Origin: JBDRNO01 sp043811005
GTDB taxonomy: Bacteria > Bacteroidota > Bacteroidia > NORP154
Direction of reading: 5' to 3'
Length of the DNA stretch: 5,232 bases
Assembly (NCBI GenBank): GCA_043811005.1
Contig: JBDRNO010000038.1
Location: 1 to 5,232, forward strand
Part shown: piece by piece, positions 1 through 5,232 of the stretch
Layout: each line of letters opens with the position of its first letter
How positions within the stretch are numbered: the first letter of the stretch is position 1
Position numbers and translations under genes: made by a program
Notes under the pieces: generated by a model
What the model was told of the DNA's origin: nothing
The model's input: the letters and a program-made list of their open reading frames with translations, nothing else
Database searches by the model: none

Positions 1-129
1 TGATTTATCAATGGATTGCGGTTTTTGAAAATTGATTAAATTTGTTCTTTATAATAAACTCACGCTAGTAGCACGAACGCATAATAGTAAGATTAAAAGA
101 CATGAAATATTAGACGGGGGAAATAAGAA

Positions 130-1050
130 TTAATAAAAAACAACTTTATCCCACACATAAATTCTATCTATAGGATCACTTCCAGTAATTTCGATAAAAT
201 ACATCCCTTTAGAATAATCTTCCAATTTCAATCTCTTATTAAAACTCATTGAGGAATTTGCGAAATCTTCATAGTATACTAACTGTCCATAGATGTTATA
301 AATACTAACATAAAAAACTTGTGGTTTATGCAATAAGCCCGTGGTGAGCAGACTCGTGGTGAGCGTAGCCGAACCAGCAGAACCAAGGGAAATATTAAAT
401 TCTCCATGATTTGGATTTGGAAAAATTTTAAGTGAGTAAGAGCTAACTTGATTTTCTTCCAACCCAACGGTGAGCGTGTCATAATACAATTCAATCCTGG
501 AATAATAACCCGTATCGGCTCCTATAGTATATACCTCATCTGCAGGAATATCGGATAAATTATTATCAAATACCAGGCGTCTTAGTGTAATTGCATTACC
601 TTCAATATCAGTAATATATGCACCTGTGTGTATTGAATTATATACACTGTCTTCTAACATCCGCCCTCCCAAAACACCGATTATATCACCGGCAAGCACT
701 GGTATATCTGTTGAAATGATGGAGGTATCATCAATATCATTCCAAAATCCTAAAGAATCAAAATCCTCGGAAACCTCGGATGTACTAGGGAAAACAGCCG
801 GTGGAGCGACAAATCGCATTATCTCTATTGTCTGTGGATTCGTAGAAACATCTGCTGATAAACGCAATCCTGTTATCGTAAAACTCAGTGGAGCTACAAA
901 CCAATAACCACTAGTAACATCTTTAATAATTTCTGTCGAATCATGAGAGCCAATATCAAGGGGAATCAGATTTTGTGCCATGGTGATCACAGGTGAAATC
1001 ACCGACAAAACAATAGTTAATCTTATATATTTAATAAATTTTAATTTCAT
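130..1050 (-). CDS. Secreted protein with C-terminal T9SS type A sorting domain, function unknown
   Basis: The product is 306 residues. I chose the ATG at 1050 because it begins a clear signal peptide: basic MKLKFIKYIR, a hydrophobic core (LTIVLSVISPVIT), and likely cleavage after MA (about residue 25). The in-frame ATG 33 bases upstream only adds a polar leader (MLIIKNKIIIT). Residues 26 to about 200 are an acidic, beta-rich region (GYWFVAPLSFTITGLRLS, later IEIMRF) that I cannot assign to a named family. It resembles small extracellular Bacteroidota proteins. From about residue 205 there is a type A sorting domain: LKIFPNPNHGEF (F210), then VSIYNIYGQLVY, then YSKGMYFIEI near the end. In this family the domain directs outer-membrane export by the T9SS and is removed during anchoring or release. 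It is about 100 residues, longer than the usual 70-80, because of an in-frame repeat-like insert. The gene is transcribed divergently from the large adhesin gene. The secretion call is strong; the function is unknown. Confidence 0.9.
   Translation of the reverse strand: MKLKFIKYIRLTIVLSVISPVITMAQNLIPLDIGSHDSTEIIKDVTSGYWFVAPLSFTITGLRLSADVSTNPQTIEIMRFVAPPAVFPSTSEVSEDFDSLGFWNDIDDTSIISTDIPVLAGDIIGVLGGRMLEDSVYNSIHTGAYITDIEGNAITLRRLVFDNNLSDIPADEVYTIGADTGYYSRIELYYDTLTVGLEENQVSSYSLKIFPNPNHGEFNISLGSAGSATLTTSLLTTGLLHKPQVFYVSIYNIYGQLVYYEDFANSSMSFNKRLKLEDYSKGMYFIEITGSDPIDRIYVWDKVVFY
337..378. repeat. Short GC-rich repeat element embedded in frame in the sorting domain
   Basis: On the plus strand the 10-mer cgtggtgagc occurs at 340-349 and again at 355-364, the second followed by gtagccgaacca. 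The stretch is clearly more GC-rich than the AT-rich gene around it. On the minus strand it encodes a low-complexity TTSLLTTG-type segment between FNISL and VSIYNIYGQ, where type A sorting domains normally have only a short turn. The TACGCTCACCACGAG-type sequence resembles, from memory, small dispersed repeats in Bacteroidota genomes; this needs a genome search. A related 9-mer (ggtgagcgt) also occurs at 469-477 in the same gene and may be chance. Confidence 0.5.
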
Positions 1051-1080
1051 TGTTATAATAATTTTGTTTTTAATAATCAA

Positions 1081-1088
1081 CAAAGATA
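1081..1088 (-). promoter_or_regulatory. Candidate -7 promoter element for the minus-strand T9SS protein gene
   Basis: Read on the minus strand this is TATCTTTG, a full match to the Bacteroidota -7 consensus TAnnTTTG, 30 bases upstream of the ATG at 1050. No good -33 TTTG is present at the usual spacing (the nearest TTG, at 1118-1116, is 27 bases away), so the call rests on the -7 box and its position. The leader that would follow is A/T-rich with no Shine-Dalgarno sequence, as expected in this phylum. Confidence 0.45.
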
Positions 1089-1118
1089 AAAATTGTTATT
1101 TTAATATAAAAAAATCAA

Positions 1119-1152
1119 TTTGTAATTCAACAATTTAATCTTTGTATATTTG
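1119..1152 (+). promoter_or_regulatory. Candidate promoter of the large adhesin gene (TTTG -33, TATATTTG -7)
   Basis: TTTG at 1119-1122 and TATATTTG at 1145-1152 match the Bacteroidota sigma-ABfr-type elements with a 22-base spacer, slightly longer than the usual 19-21. Transcription would start around 1158-1160, leaving a leader of about 25 bases before the ATG at 1183. This argues against the in-frame TTG at 1150 as a start, since it lies within the -7 box. The two divergent promoters share an intergenic region of only 132 bases. Confidence 0.5.
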
Positions 1153-1182
1153 CTTTTTCTACTACAAATTTTCTTTTTTAAA

Positions 1183-4100
1183 ATGAAAAATATCTTCTTT
1201 TTTATTCTGGTCGCAGGCATTTCTTTTACTTTCTCTGCCAGCGCTACCCATATAGTAGGAGGCGAAATATATTACAAATATCTTGGGAACGATAATTATG
1301 AAATAACTATGAAGTTATACAGAGATTGCTTTTACGGTGTGCCTGAATTACCTGATCCTGCTCTAATACAAGTATTTGATTCGGATGGAAATCCCATAGC
1401 AGGTTCTCCTTTTGATTTTAACCGGCTAACCTATGATTCTTTAGACCTCTCATATAGTAATATCTGTTTTATACCGCCCGGTGATATTTGTGTACAGGAA
1501 GCTATTTACAGAGATACACTTAATCTCCCCCCTATCGTTGGTGGATATCAGGTCTCATGGGATGAATGTTGCAGAAACCTCTCCATTACAAATATTGTCA
1601 ATCCGGGTAGCGCTGGTAGTGCATTATATATAATAATATATCCTGATACTTTATTAATTCAACCTTCAGCTACAATTATATGGCTTGAGGATTTTACATT
1701 AGCCAATGGTACTGCCGTTGATGCCGGACTTACTGCCTGGAGCAGAACAACATCCGGCTCAGAAGATTGGGCGGAAGTAAGAAACAACCTATTTGAAGTG
1801 AAGGAAGCTGATGGCCAGGTAGTCTGGACTTCAGAATATATTGATATTTCAGCATACCCGGGGGGAGTTGATTTAAGCGCTGATCTGTCAGAAAGCGGAG
1901 GCCAGGGTGCTGATGATTATATAGAGATCTATTATAAACTGGATGCAGGAGGAGAAGTACTTTTCCCTAATAATGGCAGTTTCTGGGATGATTTCGGGAG
2001 CGCAACGGCTAACGCTACTCAACTATTAGGTGATAGTATTTCAATTATTGTAAAAATTGATAATGATGATGACACTCATTACCACCGGTTTGATAATGTA
2101 ACTGTTTCCGAGTATGACCCTCCGATATGGCTTGAGGATTTTACATTAGCCGATGGCACTACCGTTGATGCAGGGCCTACTGGATGGAGTAGAACGCTTG
2201 CTGTCCCTGGACCTACAGATTGGTCTGAAGTGAGGTCTAACAGGTATGAAACAAGAGACATAGATGTTGGAGAAGTAGTTTGGACATCAGAATATATTAA
2301 TATTTCCGCTTTCCCAGCAGGTGTCAGCTTAAGTATTGACCTTGACAACGATGGCAATTTGGAGGCAAATGCCGATACAATTAAAGTACTGTATAAATTA
2401 GATGCCGGAGGCGAAGTCCTGTTCTCTGAAAATGGAATGTTTGCCGGAAACTTCGCAGCTGCAACTGCTTATGCCAGAGGCCTTGCCGGTGACAGCGTTT
2501 CTGTAGTTGTCAGGATGAAAAACAGTGCTGACAACGAAATTTATTGGCTGGATAACCTCGCTGTTTTCAACTTTGTTCCACCAGACACTGTCGCTCTAGG
2601 CCCCAATAACAGTCCTTTATTTGATAATCTTCCCCCTGTATTTATCTGCTTTGGAGATAGTTTATTATTTGATCAATCAGCTACCGATCCTGATGGAGAT
2701 TCACTTGTTTATTCATTGTCTACACCTTATGATGATGAGCCCGGTTCTCCTCCTTTTGATCTTATATCCTGGTTAGCACCATATACAGAAGCTAACCAAA
2801 TTGATGGCACACTAACCATTGGCCCTCAAACCGGAGAGCTTTTCGTCTTGCCTTCGGCTATAGGTCAGTATCTCGTTGGTATTTCTGTTAAGGAATATAG
2901 AGATGATGTTTTGTTAAGTGAAAATAAAAGAGATTTCCAGTTTAATGTTGTTGCCTGTGATGTTGATCCCATTACAGCTTCTCCGTCTGACAATTACAGC
3001 TCTTGTGGTAGTACTACTATCTCATTTGTCAACGACAGTGCCGGTGCTGAAAGCTATTTCTGGGATTTTGGAATACCCGGAATAGATACTGATACCACTT
3101 CGGATGGAGCCCCTTCTTACACTTATCCAGATACGGGATCCTATACAGTTACGGTTATCACTAATCCGGGAACATTATGTGCCGATACCGGCTATGGAAG
3201 TATAAATATTGCCTCTGTAATAGCTGGCTTTAGCGCTACCGACTCTGTATGTATGAACACAGATATCACCTTTTCAGACACATCTATCGTATCCAATGAT
3301 TCAATCACATCATGGGACTGGGATTTTGATAATGGAGATACTTCAACTGACCAGGATCCAACTTATGCTTTTCCTGATTCCGGCACTTTTAATGTGATCT
3401 TAATAATAGCTTCTGATTCGGGCTGTACAGATACGGCACAAAACACTATCTTTATCCAGAAGCAACCTGTTGCTGACGCAGGACTTGATCAACCTGTATG
3501 TGCTAATAATTCAGTTGTTACATTAGCTGGTTCAGCCACAATAGCATCAGGCGGGGGATGGATCACCGGTGGCAGCGGAGCTTTTGCCGATAGCTCTGAT
3601 CTGAATACTACTTATACCCCCAGCCCGGCAGATACCGTAGCAGGTTCCGTTACCCTTCTTCTTATCACTACCGGCAATGGTTTATGTCCTGCAGATTCCA
3701 ATGATATGACCGTAACCATTACTCCTGCACCTACCGTAGATGCAGGTACTGATCAAACTGTTTGTGCGGATACGGCAGGAGTACAACTTGACGGTTCTGC
3801 TACTGTTGCTACAGGAGGAGGATGGATATCAAGCGGCTCCGGGTCTTTTACACCGGATACCGCCACACTAAGTGCTACGTATGTCCCAAGTGATGCTGAT
3901 ACAGCTGCCGGATTTGTTACCCTAACATTAATATCAACCGGAAATGGAACATGTTTACCCGATAGTGACGTAATGAATATTATTATTACACCGGCACCTA
4001 CCGTTGATCCCGGGCCAAATGATACTGTTTGTGCCAATGACCCTGATGTAACCCTTTCCGGTTCGATAACAACAGCAACCGGTGGTGTCTGGTCGGGTGG

Positions 4101-4737
4101 TGCCGGAACATATAACCCTGATGACATTACCCTTGGCGCCACATACACACCAAGTGTGGGTGAAATAGCTGCGGGTACGGTAACTCTGACATTGACCACC
4201 ACCGGGAACGGGGATTGTAATTCGGTTTCTGATAGTATGACAATAACGATCACATCAGCCCCGACAGCCAATGCAGGGACAGACACATCAGTATGTGTCA
4301 ATAATCCCGTGGTAACACTTTCAGGTGTTGTAACAATAGCAACCGGAGGAAGCTGGTCAAAAAGCGGAGACGGCTCATTTGGCAATCCCCTTTTGCTGAA
4401 CACAACATACACTCCTGGTGCAGCAGACATTACAGCAGGAACAGTAACGTTAACCTTAACGACCACAGGCAATGGCAATTGCCTGGCAGTTACAGATGAC
4501 ATAATAATAACCATTACGTCAGCGCCAACAGCAGATGCAGGTTCAAATACAACAGTATGTGCAAATAATGCAGACGTAACCTTATCGGGATCGGTAACAG
4601 TAGCAACAGGTGGCGTATGGGCTACAGGAGGCGATGGTACATTTACAGATAGCAGTGATTTAGGTACCACATATACACCTGGTCCTGCAGATAAAACAGC
4701 AGGAACAGTAACATTGACCTTAATCGAGATAGAATAG
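1183..4737 (+). CDS. Large secreted PKD/Ig-repeat adhesin-like protein, 3' end lost to an antisense group II intron
   Basis: The visible frame is 1184 residues from the ATG at 1183, which follows an A-rich leader and starts a signal peptide (MKNIFFFILVAGISFTFSASA, cleavage near 21). Residues 22-166 are the first part of an N-terminal module known from Bacteroidota gliding/PKD surface proteins: THIVGGEIYYKYLG, KLYRDC (45-49 LYRDC), DECCRN (127-132). Two tandem beta-sandwich-like domains follow (315 is the copy boundary). The module then resumes at about 466 with ATDPDGDSLVYSL (from A500), ending DFQFNVVAC (584-592). PKD-like domains cover about 595-676 (WDFG at 627) and 677-760 (WDWDFDNGD at 711). 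Five Ig-like repeats start at P762, P850, P939, P1027 and P1115; each has a conserved VCA-type Cys, an ATGG-W turn and TVTLTLTTTGNG-C. The last repeat breaks at 1180, and IEIE-stop is encoded by intron DNA. Full-length relatives usually end in a T9SS sorting domain; that end is missing. Likely role is surface adhesion or gliding (inferred). The product is probably non-functional as read. Confidence 0.88.
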   Translation: MKNIFFFILVAGISFTFSASATHIVGGEIYYKYLGNDNYEITMKLYRDCFYGVPELPDPALIQVFDSDGNPIAGSPFDFNRLTYDSLDLSYSNICFIPPGDICVQEAIYRDTLNLPPIVGGYQVSWDECCRNLSITNIVNPGSAGSALYIIIYPDTLLIQPSATIIWLEDFTLANGTAVDAGLTAWSRTTSGSEDWAEVRNNLFEVKEADGQVVWTSEYIDISAYPGGVDLSADLSESGGQGADDYIEIYYKLDAGGEVLFPNNGSFWDDFGSATANATQLLGDSISIIVKIDNDDDTHYHRFDNVTVSEYDPPIWLEDFTLADGTTVDAGPTGWSRTLAVPGPTDWSEVRSNRYETRDIDVGEVVWTSEYINISAFPAGVSLSIDLDNDGNLEANADTIKVLYKLDAGGEVLFSENGMFAGNFAAATAYARGLAGDSVSVVVRMKNSADNEIYWLDNLAVFNFVPPDTVALGPNNSPLFDNLPPVFICFGDSLLFDQSATDPDGDSLVYSLSTPYDDEPGSPPFDLISWLAPYTEANQIDGTLTIGPQTGELFVLPSAIGQYLVGISVKEYRDDVLLSENKRDFQFNVVACDVDPITASPSDNYSSCGSTTISFVNDSAGAESYFWDFGIPGIDTDTTSDGAPSYTYPDTGSYTVTVITNPGTLCADTGYGSINIASVIAGFSATDSVCMNTDITFSDTSIVSNDSITSWDWDFDNGDTSTDQDPTYAFPDSGTFNVILIIASDSGCTDTAQNTIFIQKQPVADAGLDQPVCANNSVVTLAGSATIASGGGWITGGSGAFADSSDLNTTYTPSPADTVAGSVTLLLITTGNGLCPADSNDMTVTITPAPTVDAGTDQTVCADTAGVQLDGSATVATGGGWISSGSGSFTPDTATLSATYVPSDADTAAGFVTLTLISTGNGTCLPDSDVMNIIITPAPTVDPGPNDTVCANDPDVTLSGSITTATGGVWSGGAGTYNPDDITLGATYTPSVGEIAAGTVTLTLTTTGNGDCNSVSDSMTITITSAPTANAGTDTSVCVNNPVVTLSGVVTIATGGSWSKSGDGSFGNPLLLNTTYTPGAADITAGTVTLTLTTTGNGNCLAVTDDIIITITSAPTADAGSNTTVCANNADVTLSGSVTVATGGVWATGGDGTFTDSSDLGTTYTPGPADKTAGTVTLTLIEIE
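1678..2577 (+). repeat. Two tandem copies of a 150-residue extracellular domain within the adhesin gene
   Basis: Copy 1 is 1678-2124 (447 bases) and copy 2 is 2125-2577. Both begin IWLEDFTLA(N/D)GT and share W(T)SEYI(D/N)ISA(Y/F)P, YKLDAGGEVLF, a GDS(I/V)S(I/V)(I/V)V strand and a closing DN(V/L)(T/A)V strand. The first 27 bases of the copies are identical (1678-1704 against 2125-2151), followed by gradual divergence. The pattern suggests a concanavalin- or carbohydrate-binding-like beta sandwich, often found in Bacteroidota surface proteins; that assignment is inference. Each copy is free of cysteines, unlike the flanking module. Confidence 0.8.
3466..4722 (+). repeat. Five tandem Ig-like repeats of about 264-267 bases, the last truncated
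   Basis: Repeat starts are 3466, 3730, 3997, 4261 and 4525, giving units of 88, 89, 88 and 88 residues and a fifth cut at 66. Each unit runs P(T/V)xDAG, VCA, VTLSGS, ATGGxW, G(S/D)G(S/T)F, TTYTPxxAD, AG(T)VTLTL, TTGNGxC, (I/V)(T/I)IT. Two conserved cysteines per unit suggest one disulfide each (inference). The fifth unit loses the TTGNGxC half where the intron begins. Protein identity is high while DNA identity is low, since codons differ widely between units. Confidence 0.88.
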
Positions 4738-4796
4738 CGGATTACTCCACCTATCCCCTCGCAGAACCGGACGTACAGGACTACCGTATCCGGTTC
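4723..4796 (-). ncRNA. Group II intron ribozyme domains V and VI
   Basis: Domain V is 4796 to 4764 on the minus strand, 33 nt: an eight-base-pair lower stem GAACCGGA/TCCGGTTC, the two-base CG bulge on the 3' side, and an upper stem TAC/GTA capped through GG/CC. The triad at positions 2-4 reads AAC instead of the usual AGC or CGC. Domain VI follows: GATAG (4755-4751) pairs with CTATC (4732-4728), and GTGGA (4750-4746) pairs with TCCGC (4741-4737) around a GTAA tetraloop of the GNRA type. The A at 4730, eighth from the proposed 3' end, is the best-spaced branch-point candidate, but it is paired in the fold I drew, so the exact pairing is unsettled. Confidence 0.82.
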
Positions 4797-4831
4797 CTCT
4801 GTTTTACGTTTTGCTTTCAGTAGCTACAAAT

Positions 4832-5232
4832 TTACACGTTCCAGTGGACAATTTTGGGGTAGGGTAATGGAAAATGTTTTAACAACATCTTATACCCTGC
4901 TATTGTATAACTATTATGCTGACTCCTGCGGTTGAGCCATTTAAACCACAGTGTAAAGGATTGCCGGTGTATTTTGGCGAGGAAAATAGAATTCCCCCGT
5001 ATTCCATAATACTGATACAAGCCTCTTAGCTTTGAACATAGTAGTTGATACTGCTCTTTCAAACGCTTGTGTCGGTTATAGCGACAGCTATCAGCCAGTC
5101 TTTTTATGGACTTCTTTAGTCCTTTCTTGCTGGTTTTTCGCTTGATTATTAGATTCCCTTTTTGGCTCTTTGTCCAATAGTGCGTAAATCCTAAAAAATC
5201 CATTGTGCGTTCTTTACTTTTGTTCTCCGGCA
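4832..5232 (-). CDS. ltrA: Group II intron reverse transcriptase/maturase, C-terminal part (window-truncated)
   Basis: The frame is open from the window edge to a TAA at 4834-4832, so 132 residues are visible and the true start lies outside; the ATG at 5203 is internal. The visible part begins with PENKSKERT and the end of the reverse transcriptase domain, MDFLGFTHYW, which matches the (F)DFLGFTHY motif of group II intron proteins. The maturase (X) domain follows, with basic RKTSKKGLKKSIKRL, then LKEQYQLLCSKLRGLYQYYGIRGN, WLNRRS, and the C-terminal LPLPYPKIVHW. These proteins bind the intron RNA, assist splicing and copy the intron into new DNA sites. The protein ends about 20 residues after WLNRRSQHN with no HNH motif, so no DNA endonuclease domain is visible. 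There is no frameshift or stop in the visible part. It should be read from the intron's own transcript, antisense to the adhesin gene. The symbol is the generic family name. Confidence 0.93.
   Translation of the reverse strand, partial: PENKSKERTMDFLGFTHYWTKSQKGNLIIKRKTSKKGLKKSIKRLADSCRYNRHKRLKEQYQLLCSKLRGLYQYYGIRGNSIFLAKIHRQSFTLWFKWLNRRSQHNSYTIAGYKMLLKHFPLPYPKIVHWNV

Larger units (their letters stand above)
4723..5232 (-). mobile_element. Group II intron, 3' portion, inserted antisense into the adhesin gene
   Basis: The minus strand carries, 5' to 3', the C-terminal part of a group II intron maturase, a short untranslated linker, a domain V hairpin, a domain VI hairpin and the 3' end. The likely last intron base is the complement of 4723 (…CTCGAT), fitting the AY ending of group II introns and the CTACTCGAC-like ends known in bacterial copies. 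The end is supported independently: the fifth adhesin repeat matches the fourth up to ccttaa (4718-4723) and then departs, so the junction is at 4722/4723 or one base later. The 5' end, most of the RNA structure and the N-terminal part of the maturase lie beyond the window. Because the intron runs opposite to the host gene, host mRNA cannot splice it out. Confidence 0.9.

Noticed and set aside
1..129. Promoter-like TTG (16-18) and TAAATTTG (37-44) on the plus strand
   Set aside because: The boxes fit the Bacteroidota pattern with an 18-base spacer, but no gene follows: the ATG at 102 stops after three codons and the region converges on the minus-strand gene. Such matches are expected by chance in AT-rich DNA. 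No convincing terminator hairpin was found here either.
279..494. A 71-codon minus-strand frame in another phase of the T9SS protein gene
   Set aside because: It overlaps the sorting domain coding region out of frame and resembles no known protein.
626..907. A 93-codon open frame on the plus strand within the minus-strand T9SS protein gene
   Set aside because: It is fully antisense to a gene with clear signal peptide and sorting domain; no domain or promoter is visible.
1150..1182. TTG at 1150 as an upstream start of the adhesin gene
   Set aside because: It lies in the proposed -7 promoter box and would add a Phe/Leu-rich stretch before a complete signal peptide that begins at the ATG at 1183.
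2079..2357. A 92-codon minus-strand frame opposite the duplicated domains
   Set aside because: It is antisense to well-supported coding sequence, with no motif or promoter.
3753..4670. A 305-codon open frame on the minus strand opposite the Ig repeats
   Set aside because: It is antisense to a strongly supported repeat protein and shows the same 88-residue period. Its Val/Pro/Ser-rich content is what the reverse complement of Thr/Gly/Ala-rich codons gives. It has no signal peptide, promoter or recognisable domain.
3466..4722. Regular repeats considered as a CRISPR or other non-coding array
   Set aside because: The 264-267 base units are in frame, conserved as protein rather than DNA, and have no short identical repeats with spacers.

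Overview
The window looks like a Bacteroidota genome, probably a free-living gliding or environmental lineage. Both complete-looking genes encode proteins typical of type IX secretion system (T9SS) bacteria. The AT-rich intergenic region carries TAnnTTTG -7 promoter elements characteristic of the phylum, and the starts have A-rich leaders instead of Shine-Dalgarno sequences. The species cannot be named from the sequence.

Layout: (1) 1-129 is AT-rich and holds no gene I can support. (2) 130-1050 on the minus strand is a 306-residue secreted protein with a signal peptide, an unrecognised beta-rich body and a C-terminal T9SS type A sorting domain. A small GC-richer repeat (about 337-378) sits in frame inside that sorting domain. 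(3) 1051-1182 is a short divergent promoter region. (4) 1183-4737 on the plus strand is a very large secreted surface or adhesin-like protein. In order it has a signal peptide, the first part of a conserved N-terminal module, two tandem 150-residue beta-sandwich-like domains inserted into that module, the rest of the module, two PKD-like domains and five tandem 88-residue Ig-like repeats. The fifth repeat breaks off after 66 residues. (5) 4723 to the window end on the minus strand is the 3' part of a group II intron: domains VI and V, then the C-terminal 132 residues of its reverse transcriptase/maturase. The rest of the intron lies outside the window.

The main point is how (4) and (5) relate. 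The intron lies antisense to the adhesin gene, so the adhesin transcript carries the complement of the intron and cannot be spliced. The reading frame runs four codons into the intron and stops, so the product has no C-terminal sorting domain and should not be anchored or exported by the T9SS. The intron's domain V also appears to have an A in place of the conserved G of the catalytic triad, so this copy may be a poor ribozyme. I see no defence system, CRISPR array, tRNA or rRNA. The parts most worth a second look are the antisense intron insertion with a readable junction, the altered domain V triad, the nested double domain, the synonymous-codon drift along the repeats, and the repeat embedded in the sorting domain.
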